NCBI RefSeq assembly: GCF_000986865.1
Contig: NZ_LAVS01000003.1
Span: 1-64,000, forward strand
Direction of reading: 5' to 3'
Length of the DNA: 64,000 bases
Origin: Rheinheimera mesophila
GTDB taxonomy: Bacteria > Pseudomonadota > Gammaproteobacteria > Enterobacterales > Alteromonadaceae
Shown: piece by piece, positions 8,504 to 17,181 of the stretch
How the letters are laid out: each line of letters begins with the position of its first letter
How positions within the stretch are numbered: position 1 is the first letter of the stretch
Program-made: the position numbers and the translations under genes
The notes under the pieces: generated by a model
What the model was told of the DNA's origin: nothing
The model's database searches: none
The model's input: the letters and a program-made list of their open reading frames with translations, nothing else

Positions 8504-8534
8504 ATGCTAGAACCTCAAGTAAGGTTAAGGTCAA
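8504..8534 (-). promoter_or_regulatory. SoxR-type promoter with 19-bp spacer
   Basis: On the minus strand, -35 TTGACC (8529-8534) and -10 TAGCAT (8504-8509) are separated by exactly 19 bp, the over-long spacer used by MerR-family activators. An 18-bp imperfect palindrome (8513-8530) overlaps the -35 end and spacer and contains ACTTGAGG in the same register as the E. coli soxS promoter operator. It lies between soxR and the NTF2-like gene, so SoxR probably activates the latter and may also affect its own expression. Confidence 0.8.
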
Positions 8535-8544
8535 GTGTTTTTTT

Positions 8545-9027
8545 ATGTCTTTAAAATGTGATGCAAAAAAAGTGATGTTGTCGGTAGGAGAGGTGGCAAA
8601 ACGTAGTGGAGTCTCAGTGGCGACCTTACATTTTTATGAGCAAAAAGGCTTAATTCAGAGCCAGCGTAATGCTGGTAACCAACGGCGTTATAGTCGGGAC
8701 GTCTTAAGGCGGGTGGCCATTATTAAAGTGGCGCAGCGCACCGGTATTCCACTGGAACAAATAGGCAAGGCTTTGTCGGTGCTGCCGCCGGGGCAAAATG
8801 CCGATCAGCAGCATTGGCAACAGATGTCGGAGCAATGGAAAGTGGATCTGGATCTACGCATCGCTCAACTGACCGATTTACGCGATCAATTGAGCATGTG
8901 TATAGGTTGTGGTTGTTTATCTATGACACATTGCCCCTTACGTAATCCACAGGACAGGCTGGCGGCACACGGGGCTGGTGCGCATTTTTATCCTGTGGCT
9001 GATGAGTTAACAGACAGCAGTCTGTGA
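8545..9027 (+). CDS. soxR: Redox-sensing MerR-family activator SoxR
   Basis: [2Fe-2S] transcription activator of 160 residues. The N-terminal MerR helix-turn-helix is [26 protein letters not shown], followed by the dimerisation helix. The cluster ligands are four cysteines at 119, 122, 124 and 130 (CIGCGC and THC), the same numbers as in E. coli SoxR. It senses superoxide and redox-cycling drugs through cluster oxidation. No soxS lies next to it. Instead a small NTF2-like gene is divergent behind a SoxR-type promoter, in line with the direct-target regulons known for SoxR outside enterics. Confidence 0.95.
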   Translation: MSLKCDAKKVMLSVGEVAKRSGVSVATLHFYEQKGLIQSQRNAGNQRRYSRDVLRRVAIIKVAQRTGIPLEQIGKALSVLPPGQNADQQHWQQMSEQWKVDLDLRIAQLTDLRDQLSMCIGCGCLSMTHCPLRNPQDRLAAHGAGAHFYPVADELTDSSL

Positions 9028-9137
9028 TCAGACCAAGGACTCCATAGTTGGGTATACGTCGTAACCGCAGTCCACTGCAGGATCGGGTTCAGTAACTATG
9101 CATGTGGTGGGAACTGGGAATTTGTATTTTGATGGTA

Positions 9138-9177
9138 ATAAAAAAGCAGAGTAAGTGACCTGAGGAACTTACTCTGC
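9138..9177 (-). terminator. Terminator of the lipoprotein/TonB receptor operon
   Basis: An 11-bp stem GCAGAGTAAGT/ACTTACTCTGC (9146-9156 and 9167-9177) with a 10-nt loop, followed on the minus strand by T6 (plus-strand A run before 9146). It starts 14 nt after the receptor stop codon. Confidence 0.85.
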
Positions 9178-9190
9178 CTTTCAGGCGGGA

Positions 9191-11842
9191 TCAGTATTTA
9201 TAACTAAAGCTTAAACCATAGCTTTGGCCTTCAACGCGGCGCTGTAACAACTCGCCTTGCTGCATAATCTCAACGTCTTCGTCCAACAGGTTTTTCATCG
9301 ACAGTTTGACGGAGGTGGATTCAAACGGGGTGTACGAATAGACAAAATCCAACGAGTTAAACGGCTGCTCGTAGGCGTCGTCTTTGTCGTTAACACCGGC
9401 AAAAGCGATACGTTTTCCGAACACGTTATAGGTCAGCGTGGCGTTATGTTCGTCGTTGTCTGAATCAAAACCCAACTGGAAGTTCACTACATGCTTAGAG
9501 TGGCCATTGAGTGGACGTTTCAGATTGGTCAGGTTGGTTCCGGCGAACTGCTGGATGGTAATTTCTGATTCGCTGTAGGTGAAGTTACCGGCGACAAAGA
9601 AGTTATCCAGCCAGTTGTAGCTTTCGCCTTCAAACATATTCAGTTGTTGCAGGAATTCAGCTTCTACACCATAAACTTCACCTGAATCGGCGTTTCGGAA
9701 CGACATCAGCAAGTTACCGTCCGAACCTGACAGCTCGATGGATTCAATCGGATTTTCTAAATCTTTATAGAACACACCAACGCTGTAGTTACTTTCATCG
9801 TAATACCACTCTAAACGGGCGTCGTAGCTGCTGACATCGGTACTTTGCAGACCAGAAAAACCTGTCACTTTAAAGTCGGTCAGAGGGTCGATAAACAGCA
9901 CTGGCGTCACTTCACGTAAGTCTGGACGCACCACAGTGCTGCTGTAGCCAAAGCGCGCTTGTAACTCTTCGCTGACAAACCAGGTGAAAGACATAGACGG
10001 ATAAAAACCATCTTCCTGCAATGGGAACTCTTCAATATTGCCGCTGACTTCACCATCTGCATTGAGTGGCACAGAAATCTGACGGAAATCTTCATAGCGG
10101 ACACCAAAGTTCAGGCGATACAGATAGTCGTAGTTCATTTCCATGCCGACATAAGCCGCATCGATCATCTGTGCTGCGATGTAATCGTCGGCCTGAGTGG
10201 TGACGTTGGAAATCTGGAAACCATTGGCGGTATTGAGAATGCTCTCGTCCGAGAAGATTTCTGAGAACTTCTGACTCAGTTGTTCCAGGCTATAGCCGAC
10301 TGTACTGAAGTTAAACAGGTTGGTCTCAGACTCACGCTGACGTTCAAAGTAAGAATACCCGCCGTTGAGCACCATTTCCGCTTTACCTAAAGTGAACGGC
10401 AGTTTAGCGTTCCAGCTACCGTTTTCTGTATCGTCTTCCATTTTGCCAAAACTGTAGTTCACCGCATTTTGGTTACGGCGCAGGAAAGATGTATAAGCAC
10501 CATCCGCCTGTAACTCGTTGACGTAACGGTATTCGATCTCACCCGGAGCATCACGTTCTGCTTTAGCATCGGTGTATTGCCAGTCGACGCTGATGTCATA
10601 CAACCAGGGCAAATTGTGGCGGCCACGAATTTGGTTACTGAACATGGAGCGTTCTTCGTAGCGGATGGAGGTGTCTGTATTAAAGCGGTCCGTTTCGTTC
10701 ACCGTCTCTATACTGTCACCGTTTTTCACTTTGACTTCATCTTTGGTATCCCGCAGATAAATAGAAGCGGTTTCGAATCTGTGGTTTTCATCCAGTTCTA
10801 AACCAAAGTTCAGCATACCGGACAGTTTGACCTGATGTTCTGTGCCTTTGATATCGTCATAGATATTCAAAGGTACTAAATCGTCGCCTGAGACAGAGAA
10901 ATAACGCTCCTGCTCTTCAATATTCTGCGTTGATCTGTCGTAGCTTACGCCCGCCATTACACCAAATACGGAGGAGCCGACATCAAACTTGTCACCAAAA
11001 GACACACTGCCATCAAAGTCAGGTTTGATATTTTCACGCTGTACGTCTACATCGCGGTTAAAGTTTAAGCCCAGCTCACGCACTATCGTAGCGGCCTGGG
11101 CCAGATTGCCCTGATTAATGCCACCCAGAGCTTCGGCAATGTTGATCTGGCTGATGGTGCCGTATTGATCCAAAGCTGCGCGTAATTCCGGCGACAGGGC
11201 GCGGGTGCCATCGTCACTGCCTTTCCAGTCATCGCCACCACCGTTGTAAGTGTAAGCATCATCACTGTTCAGACTGCTGTAACCTGTGCCTACAGAGACA
11301 TTAAAGCTAGGTTGTAATGGAATAGATGAGGTCCGGATATTCACACTACCGCCACCAAAAGCAGCGGGTAATTCAGGTGAATAAGCTTTTTGCACCACTA
11401 AACTTTCAATAATACCGGCAGGGAACATATCCAAAGGGATCACGTTCCGGGTTGGATCCGGGCTTGGTACCATAGCGCCGTTTAACAAGGTACTTGAATA
11501 ACGTTCCCCTAAACCACGCACATAAATAAACTTGTCTTTGACTAAAGTTAAACCCGTCACCCGGCGAAGTGCTGTGGCTGCGTTGCTGTCGCCTGCTCTG
11601 GAGATTTGCTCCATGCCTAATAATTCTGCGACATAAGGTTGTTCACGACGTTCCGCAGCAGCGGAAGCGGCAGAACTCATCAGACGGCCAGAGACTTCAA
11701 TACGCTCTACGCTCTGCTCTTGTTCCGCAGACTCTGCGGGTGCTTCCTGGGCTAGTGCAGGCATCATGCTGGCTGATGCGGTTAAAGCCAGCAACACACT
11801 GCGGCCAACCTGACTGATTTTAAAACGTTGCTTGCTGCTCAT
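9191..11842 (-). CDS. TonB-dependent outer membrane receptor, probably PhoB-regulated
   Basis: Outer-membrane active transporter of 883 residues. A signal peptide ends around ALAQ (residue 32). A candidate TonB box region (QSVERIEVSGRL) follows, then a plug domain to about residue 175 (LRRVTGLTLVKDKFIYVRGLGERYSSTLLNG, IESLVVQKAYSPELPAAFGGGSVNIRT) and a barrel of about 700 residues ending in SYGLSFSYKY. No N-terminal carboxypeptidase-like or secretin-like extension is seen. It is the second gene after the duplicated lipoprotein (110-bp gap containing a hairpin) and shares its Pho promoter. The substrate is unknown. The regulation suggests a phosphorus compound or an associated metal. Confidence 0.85.
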   Translation of the reverse strand: MSSKQRFKISQVGRSVLLALTASASMMPALAQEAPAESAEQEQSVERIEVSGRLMSSAASAAAERREQPYVAELLGMEQISRAGDSNAATALRRVTGLTLVKDKFIYVRGLGERYSSTLLNGAMVPSPDPTRNVIPLDMFPAGIIESLVVQKAYSPELPAAFGGGSVNIRTSSIPLQPSFNVSVGTGYSSLNSDDAYTYNGGGDDWKGSDDGTRALSPELRAALDQYGTISQINIAEALGGINQGNLAQAATIVRELGLNFNRDVDVQRENIKPDFDGSVSFGDKFDVGSSVFGVMAGVSYDRSTQNIEEQERYFSVSGDDLVPLNIYDDIKGTEHQVKLSGMLNFGLELDENHRFETASIYLRDTKDEVKVKNGDSIETVNETDRFNTDTSIRYEERSMFSNQIRGRHNLPWLYDISVDWQYTDAKAERDAPGEIEYRYVNELQADGAYTSFLRRNQNAVNYSFGKMEDDTENGSWNAKLPFTLGKAEMVLNGGYSYFERQRESETNLFNFSTVGYSLEQLSQKFSEIFSDESILNTANGFQISNVTTQADDYIAAQMIDAAYVGMEMNYDYLYRLNFGVRYEDFRQISVPLNADGEVSGNIEEFPLQEDGFYPSMSFTWFVSEELQARFGYSSTVVRPDLREVTPVLFIDPLTDFKVTGFSGLQSTDVSSYDARLEWYYDESNYSVGVFYKDLENPIESIELSGSDGNLLMSFRNADSGEVYGVEAEFLQQLNMFEGESYNWLDNFFVAGNFTYSESEITIQQFAGTNLTNLKRPLNGHSKHVVNFQLGFDSDNDEHNATLTYNVFGKRIAFAGVNDKDDAYEQPFNSLDFVYSYTPFESTSVKLSMKNLLDEDVEIMQQGELLQRRVEGQSYGLSFSYKY

Positions 11843-11878
11843 TTGAACTTGGTCCTATCAGCTAATTCGTACATCAAT

Positions 11879-11909
11879 GTGCCGGGCTTATCCAAAGGAG
11901 GCCCGGCAC
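11879..11909 (-). other. Intercistronic hairpin between lipoprotein and receptor genes
   Basis: A perfect 9-bp GC-rich stem GTGCCGGGC/GCCCGGCAC with a 13-nt loop and no U-tract on either side. It could shield the upstream mRNA from 3' decay, or attenuate and so set the ratio of lipoprotein to receptor. Confidence 0.5.
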
Positions 11910-11952
11910 TAAGTGAATAGAAAACTGCCGGCAAGCCAGCAGTTTCAGTGGC

Positions 11953-14631
11953 TTAGTCGTCCAGACCTACAGCCCAACCAGCAGTCCAGTTGTTGCTTTG
12001 TGAGACGGCTCCAACAAAGGTGGTGGTATCGAAGAAGGCATCCACGGTTTTCATATCTTTTGCTGGGTTCGTATCGATAGTGAAGATACCGTTGACCACA
12101 GTGCTGCTGTCAGCAACCAGCTTGTTCGCAGTTTGGCCTAAGAACCAGGCTTCGGTAGTTACGTCAGTTGCTACTGTACCTTTCACTGCCTCAGGGCAAG
12201 AAATGACAGAGTTCGTCATGGTTAAAGTACCTGCTGCAGCGAAAGCCTGAGATTCAGCAGATTCAATTTCCAGACATTCGCCCATACCAGTAGGACCGGT
12301 AATAACGAAGTTAGCTAATTGAGCGTTAGTACCAGCACGCAGCAAAACGCCTTCTGAATCGTCATCACCATCAAAGCTGTTACCTATGATGGTCATGTTG
12401 GCGATAGTTGGGTTAGATATTGGCAGTGCAGTGAAATTACCTGACTGGTTGTCACCTTCAATACCGCGGTTCGCTTTGGCGTTGTCTGCTGCATGTTTTA
12501 CTAACACAAACTGCATTTTGCCGTTCCAGCCATCTGCCCAGTCGACTGAATCGTCGCCGTTTGCAGTCAGCACAACGTTTTTACAACTGACGCTACCACC
12601 GAAGAACTCCACACCGTCATCGACGTTCTGGTGCACCTGAATATTGGAGCATTTAGTACCTGAACCTACACCGGCAAAAGTGATACCGTTTAATTCGTTA
12701 TCCGGAATAACTTCGTAACCTGCATGTTTTACCACAACATAATTCAGTGAACCGCTGCTATCTGCTGCGTTTGGACCACCGTATGGGCCTGCATCGCCTT
12801 CAGCTTGAATACCGCAGTTATTCAGGTCCGCACATTTGTTGGTTGGTGCATTGCCCAGTAAGACTAAACCGCCCCATTGACCAGCGGCTGTCGGTGAACC
12901 AATCACGTCCTGTACTGAAGTCATCGTAATAGGGTTAGCCGCAGTACCTTCGGCCATAATTTTCGAACCACGGGTAATAACCAGGAAATCAGCACCTGAT
13001 TTACCGTAGATAGTCACGCCTGGCGCTACTGTCAAAGTCGCGCTGGTGGTATTGTCCACACCCACACGAACACGGCCACTTAATACATAGTCAGCACCGG
13101 CAGCTAAAGTCACGTTAGTGGTGATATCGCCTGTTAACTGGCAGTTTAAGTTGCCTGTTAAGCTGGCAACTTCAGTAGTACCAGTTGGGCATGAGTCTAA
13201 ACCTGTGCCTGTTTCAGGATGCAGGCTGACAGTCCAGCCCTTGGTCCAGTCGGTGGTACCATCAAAAGCACCTATGTAGTCCACATCGTCAAACCAGCCG
13301 TTTACTTCGTTAGCTACGTTGTAACCATTAGCCAAAGCCGGAGAGTTAGGGGCAGGAATATAACCACCTAATAACGCATCACCCACCAGGTTGTTTGGTT
13401 GAGCTGAGAACCAGGCTGCAGTGTCCAGTATTTCGTTACCTGCATCGTCTTCTGCATTCTTCACCGGCTCTGCACAATCAAGGATAGAATTGCGGAATAC
13501 GATTTCGCCTGAGTTTGCGTTATCTACAGATTCTTGTGAGTTGATGTCAAAACACTCTCCCATATTAGCTGGGCCTGTAACTACTACGTTGTATAACTCA
13601 GCAGCAGTACCGGCACGCAATAAAATACCCTCTGAATCGTCTTCACCATCAAAGTTGTTACCAATGATAGTCATGTTAGAAATCTGAGGCTTGCTGATAG
13701 GTTCAGCAGTGAAGTTACCTGACTGGTTGTCACCTTCGATAGCACGGTTTGCTTTGGTATCATTTGGATTGTGACGGATTAAAACGTGCTGCATACGGCC
13801 AGTCCAGCCATCAGCCCAGTCTAAAGAGTCATCGCGGTTGCCTGTTAACACCACGTATTTAGCATCAACAGTACCGCCAAAAAACTCCACACCGTCATCC
13901 AGATTGTTGTGCACCTGAATGTATTCCACTGTAGTGCCGCGACCGACACCGGCAAACGTAATACCGTTTAATTCGTTGTCCGGGATCACTTCAAAACCGG
14001 CGTACCGTACTTGTACGTACTTTAACGCACCGCTGTTGTCGTCTGGGTTTGCGCCACCGTATGGACCTGCTTCACCTTCAGCTTCCACCTGGCAATTGGC
14101 CAGGTCCGCTGCATTACATTTGTTGGTTGGTGCTTTACCTAATAAAACTAAGCCACCCCATTCAGCGGCAGATTCATCATCAGATAAACCCAGCATGTCA
14201 TTGACTGACGTCATAATAATAGGGTTCGTTGCCGTACCTACAGCCTGAATTTTTGAACCCCGGGCTACCACTAAATAATCAGCACCACTTTTACCAAAGA
14301 CTTTGGTACCTGGCTGGATAGTTAAGGTTGCGCTGTTGGCATTATCGTTACCTACAGTCACTTTGCCTGACAAAGCCCAGGCGATATTTGCTGTTAACGT
14401 TACATCACTGGTGATGACACCTTTTATTTCACATACCGGAGTCGTTACGCCAGCTAAGGCTGCGGCTTCAGTCGCAAAAGCCGGGCAAGCGCTGACCGGA
14501 GGATTGCCGCCGCCATTACCACCGTCGTTGCCACCAGAGCCAGTGTCGATATTAATATCGCCACCGCCGCAACCAGCCAGAACTAAAGCTGAGGCAATTG
14601 CGCTCAATTTTAAAAAGTTACGTAAAGCCAT
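11953..14631 (-). CDS. Duplicated beta-helix-like surface lipoprotein
   Basis: Lipoprotein of 892 residues. The signal peptide has a lipobox LVLAGC with the modified Cys near residue 21, then a flexible Gly/Asn/Asp linker. The body is an internal duplication of two units of about 420 residues (roughly 48-478 and 479-892). These share TLTIQPG/TLTVAPG, GKSGADYLV, AEWGGLVLLGKAPTNKC, ELNGITFAGVG, DDGVEFFGG, DSLDWADGW and AIEGDNQSGNF-like blocks. The periodic short strands rich in Asn/Asp/Gly suggest a right-handed parallel beta-helix, probably Ca-binding. The ATG at 14631 follows GGAG and is preferred to a GTG one codon earlier. It is first in an operon with the TonB receptor. The function is unknown. 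Confidence 0.8.
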   Translation of the reverse strand: MALRNFLKLSAIASALVLAGCGGGDINIDTGSGGNDGGNGGGNPPVSACPAFATEAAALAGVTTPVCEIKGVITSDVTLTANIAWALSGKVTVGNDNANSATLTIQPGTKVFGKSGADYLVVARGSKIQAVGTATNPIIMTSVNDMLGLSDDESAAEWGGLVLLGKAPTNKCNAADLANCQVEAEGEAGPYGGANPDDNSGALKYVQVRYAGFEVIPDNELNGITFAGVGRGTTVEYIQVHNNLDDGVEFFGGTVDAKYVVLTGNRDDSLDWADGWTGRMQHVLIRHNPNDTKANRAIEGDNQSGNFTAEPISKPQISNMTIIGNNFDGEDDSEGILLRAGTAAELYNVVVTGPANMGECFDINSQESVDNANSGEIVFRNSILDCAEPVKNAEDDAGNEILDTAAWFSAQPNNLVGDALLGGYIPAPNSPALANGYNVANEVNGWFDDVDYIGAFDGTTDWTKGWTVSLHPETGTGLDSCPTGTTEVASLTGNLNCQLTGDITTNVTLAAGADYVLSGRVRVGVDNTTSATLTVAPGVTIYGKSGADFLVITRGSKIMAEGTAANPITMTSVQDVIGSPTAAGQWGGLVLLGNAPTNKCADLNNCGIQAEGDAGPYGGPNAADSSGSLNYVVVKHAGYEVIPDNELNGITFAGVGSGTKCSNIQVHQNVDDGVEFFGGSVSCKNVVLTANGDDSVDWADGWNGKMQFVLVKHAADNAKANRGIEGDNQSGNFTALPISNPTIANMTIIGNSFDGDDDSEGVLLRAGTNAQLANFVITGPTGMGECLEIESAESQAFAAAGTLTMTNSVISCPEAVKGTVATDVTTEAWFLGQTANKLVADSSTVVNGIFTIDTNPAKDMKTVDAFFDTTTFVGAVSQSNNWTAGWAVGLDD

Positions 14632-14684
14632 CACTTAATCTCCAATAATCACATGAATGCTGTTGTTATAAAAAGCTGGGGCCA

Positions 14685-14718
14685 ACCATACTCAGGCTTA
14701 ATGACTGTTTTATTACAG
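14685..14718 (-). promoter_or_regulatory. Pho box and -10 of the lipoprotein/TonB receptor operon
   Basis: On the minus strand, CTGTAAT (plus 14712-14718), aaaa, then CAGTCAT (14701-14707), each 6 of 7 to consensus and in 11-bp phase. A -10-like TATGGT (plus 14685-14690) follows after exactly 10 nt. The geometry equals that of the other Pho promoters in the window. Confidence 0.7.
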
Positions 14719-14779
14719 TGACTGCGGATGTAACGGAACTTAAACAGCAGACCACGGCTGGCGTGGCATAGCGGCGATG

Positions 14780-14808
14780 TTGTCAAAAAAGGTTCATTAA
14801 AGTGTCAT
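14780..14808 (+). promoter_or_regulatory. Extra upstream PhoB-like heptamer array
   Basis: Three degenerate heptamers in 11-bp phase: TTGTCAA (14780), GGTTCAT (14791) and GTGTCAT (14802). No matching -10 follows. It lies between the divergent Pho promoters of phoB and the lipoprotein operon and may add PhoB binding to both. The rest of the 390-bp gap 14632-15021 shows nothing else I recognise. Confidence 0.4.
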
Positions 14809-14948
14809 CTGAAAGACGTTTTGGTTTATTAGAAAAATGTAAGCAAATTGCAAGTGGTTCGCTTTGTGAAGGCAACAGAGTCATAGGCACTGCATGCGGT
14901 GTCGCTCAACCCGGGCATGGGTCAGTTGGCGGCAGAATGGTTGTTTTG

Positions 14949-14982
14949 CTTTCATAAAACTGTCATAAATTAACGCCATACT
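14949..14982 (+). promoter_or_regulatory. Pho box and -10 of phoB
   Basis: CTTTCAT (14949-14955), aaaa, CTGTCAT (14960-14966), then 10 nt and a -10-like CATACT (14977-14982). This indicates PhoB autoactivation, as in E. coli phoBR. Confidence 0.85.
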
Positions 14983-15021
14983 GGTCACAATCAATAAATT
15001 AGCTTGAATTGGTAGAGGGTT

Positions 15022-15708
15022 ATGTCTAGAAAAATCCTGGTCGTAGAAGACGAAGCACCGATCCGTGACATGTTATGTTTTGTACTGGAACAAAATGGGT
15101 ATCAGGCCAGCACGGCTGAAGATTTTGATTCCGCTGTGAATATGCTGGTAGAACCTTACCCGGATTTAGTGTTATTGGACTGGATGTTGCCCGGTGGCAG
15201 CGGTATTCAGTTTGCTAAAAAAATGAAAGGGCATGAGCTGACCCGTAGCATCCCTATCATCATGATTACGGCTCGTGGTGAAGAAGAAGATAAAGTTCGG
15301 GGCCTTGAAGTAGGGGCGGATGACTATGTCACTAAACCTTTTTCACCCAAAGAGCTGATGGCCCGTATCAAAGCGGTGATCCGCCGTGTGGCCCCGACCA
15401 GCTTAGATGACGTGATCGAGGTGCAGGGCTTAAAACTGGATCCTGTGTCGCACCGTGTGACGGCCTCTGAGCAAGCCGTGGATATGGGACCGACAGAGTT
15501 TCGTTTATTGCACTTTTTTATGACCCATCCAGAGCGGGTTTACAGCCGCGAACAGTTGTTGGATCATGTCTGGGGTACCAATGTCTATGTCGAGGACAGA
15601 ACGGTAGACGTACATATCCGCCGTTTACGCAAAGCCATTTCACTGGCCGGACATGACCGTTTAGTGCAAACTGTACGCGGCTCGGGTTACAGGTTTTCAG
15701 CGAAATAA
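15022..15708 (+). CDS. phoB: Phosphate regulon response regulator PhoB
   Basis: Response regulator of 228 residues, nearly the same length as E. coli PhoB and clearly similar throughout. The receiver starts [26 protein letters not shown], with phospho-acceptor Asp53 in [13 protein letters not shown] and Lys in [10 protein letters not shown]. The winged-helix domain carries [31 protein letters not shown] and [11 protein letters not shown]. It binds Pho boxes when phosphorylated by PhoR. It has its own Pho box and a GAGGG ribosome site. phoR follows after an unusual 148-bp gap filled mostly by a palindromic element. Confidence 0.97.
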   Translation: MSRKILVVEDEAPIRDMLCFVLEQNGYQASTAEDFDSAVNMLVEPYPDLVLLDWMLPGGSGIQFAKKMKGHELTRSIPIIMITARGEEEDKVRGLEVGADDYVTKPFSPKELMARIKAVIRRVAPTSLDDVIEVQGLKLDPVSHRVTASEQAVDMGPTEFRLLHFFMTHPERVYSREQLLDHVWGTNVYVEDRTVDVHIRRLRKAISLAGHDRLVQTVRGSGYRFSAK

Positions 15709-15732
15709 CTTCTCCGCAATTACTTTGGTGAT

Positions 15733-15844
15733 TTACCCTTAGTAAAATGAAATCGCAGAGCCGCAAACAACCTGGCTTTCGCAGCAAAGGGGGAACCCTG
15801 AGATAGCGGGGTGATAAAGCGGCAGTTTCAGCAATGACGGGTAA
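15733..15844. repeat. Long imperfect palindrome between phoB and phoR
   Basis: A 112-bp stretch bounded by TTACCC (15733-15738) and GGGTAA (15839-15844), with partly complementary arms (for example the GCAG/CTGC and CGC/GCG segments) and a GC-richer centre. The arrangement resembles small non-autonomous palindromic elements such as the ATACCC/GGGTAT repeat found elsewhere in this window, but the sequence is different. It leaves only a few bases before phoR's ATG. Confidence 0.4.
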
Positions 15845-15856
15845 TAAGTAGGTGCT

Positions 15857-17176
15857 ATGCGTTTGTTACTGTCGAAGAGGAAGATTTTCAGTAAAATCTT
15901 CCTTTTGTTTTTTATCGTTGCATTCATCGGCTGGTTACTTGACCTGCTGTTTCCTGCTTTATTGGCGACCTCTTTAGTGTTGCTGGGGTGGAATTACCGG
16001 CATATTTTCATCTTAGATAAATGGTTATGGCGGGATAAAAAGCTGACGCCTCCGGCAGGGGATGGTAGCTGGCAACAAGTCTTTGATGGCATTTACTACC
16101 GTCAGCGCAAAGCCCGCAAAAAAAATAAAGAATTACGTGCTCTGATCCGGCGATTTCGCGACGGTGCCGAAGCCTTGCCGGATGCCATAGTGGTACTGAA
16201 TCACGACTGGACCATTATTTGGTGCAATAAACTGGCCCAGCAACTGGTTGGGTTGCGCTGGCCACAGGATGAACGCCAGCGTATTGATAACCTGATCCGT
16301 AACCCCGAATTTCAAACTTATATTCAGCAGAAGCAATTTGACCAACCGCTGGAACTTTCATCTCCGGTCAATGAAGATCTGGTGTTGGAGTACCGTATGC
16401 TGCAATACGGTGAGGATCAGCATTTGCTGATCGTGCGCGACATCACTCAGTTAAAATTGCTGGAGCAGGTGCGCAAAGACTTTGTCGCGAATGTGTCTCA
16501 TGAGCTGCGCACTCCTTTGACTGTGCTGCAGGGCTATCTGGAGGTGATGGACGCCGACAATTTGCCTCAAGCCGGCATTTGGCAAAAAGCTCATACCGTG
16601 ATGCTGGAGCAAACCAAGCGTATGGATGCGCTGGTGCAACAGTTATTAACGCTGTCTCGCATTGAAGCCGCGGCTAAAGTGCAGTTTGAAGAGCATATTG
16701 ACGTGCCCGCTATGCTGGCGATGCTGGAGCAGGAATCCCATACCTTAAATCGCGATAAGCAACACCAGATCCAGTTTACTGTAGACCCGGCTTTAGTGGT
16801 GTCCGGTATTCGCGAAGAGCTACGCAGTGCCTTCTCGAACCTGATCACCAACGCGATTAAATACACGCCCAATGGGGGCGAAATTCAGGTGAGCTGGGTT
16901 CGGCAACATCAAAAAGCGGTGTTTAGTGTCACAGACAATGGTGAAGGCATAGCGCCTCAGCATGTCAAGCGACTGACTGAGCGGTTTTACCGTGTTGATC
17001 AGGCCAGAGCCCGTGCCACAGGCGGCACAGGCTTAGGTTTAGCCATAGTCAAACATGTGCTGCAACGCCATAACAGCAAACTGATGATTTTTAGTGAGCC
17101 GAAAAAAGGCAGCAGCTTCTCTTTTAGTTTGCCAGCCGAATCGGTACCAAAATCTAAAGCGGCAAAAATCAGCTAA
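15857..17176 (+). CDS. phoR: Phosphate regulon sensor kinase PhoR
   Basis: Sensor kinase of 439 residues. Two close N-terminal membrane segments (about 10-48) have almost no periplasmic loop, then a basic linker, a PAS domain (about 95-190; EALPDAIVVLNHDWTIIWCNKLAQQLVG), HisKA with His215 in DFVANVSHELRTPLTVLQGYLE, and HATPase_c with NLITNAIKYTPNGGEI, DNGEGIAPQH and GTGLGLAIVKH. The absence of a sensory loop is typical of PhoR, which is held inactive by the Pst/PhoU complex when phosphate is plentiful. Pst and phoU genes are 10 kb downstream. Confidence 0.95.
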   Translation: MRLLLSKRKIFSKIFLLFFIVAFIGWLLDLLFPALLATSLVLLGWNYRHIFILDKWLWRDKKLTPPAGDGSWQQVFDGIYYRQRKARKKNKELRALIRRFRDGAEALPDAIVVLNHDWTIIWCNKLAQQLVGLRWPQDERQRIDNLIRNPEFQTYIQQKQFDQPLELSSPVNEDLVLEYRMLQYGEDQHLLIVRDITQLKLLEQVRKDFVANVSHELRTPLTVLQGYLEVMDADNLPQAGIWQKAHTVMLEQTKRMDALVQQLLTLSRIEAAAKVQFEEHIDVPAMLAMLEQESHTLNRDKQHQIQFTVDPALVVSGIREELRSAFSNLITNAIKYTPNGGEIQVSWVRQHQKAVFSVTDNGEGIAPQHVKRLTERFYRVDQARARATGGTGLGLAIVKHVLQRHNSKLMIFSEPKKGSSFSFSLPAESVPKSKAAKIS

Positions 17177-17181
17177 CCAAG

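Noticed and set aside
9257-14638. Multiple plus-strand ORFs opposite the TonB receptor and lipoprotein
   Set aside because: Products are Pro/Ser-rich shadow translations without starts or motifs; the minus-strand genes have signal peptide, lipobox and domain motifs.
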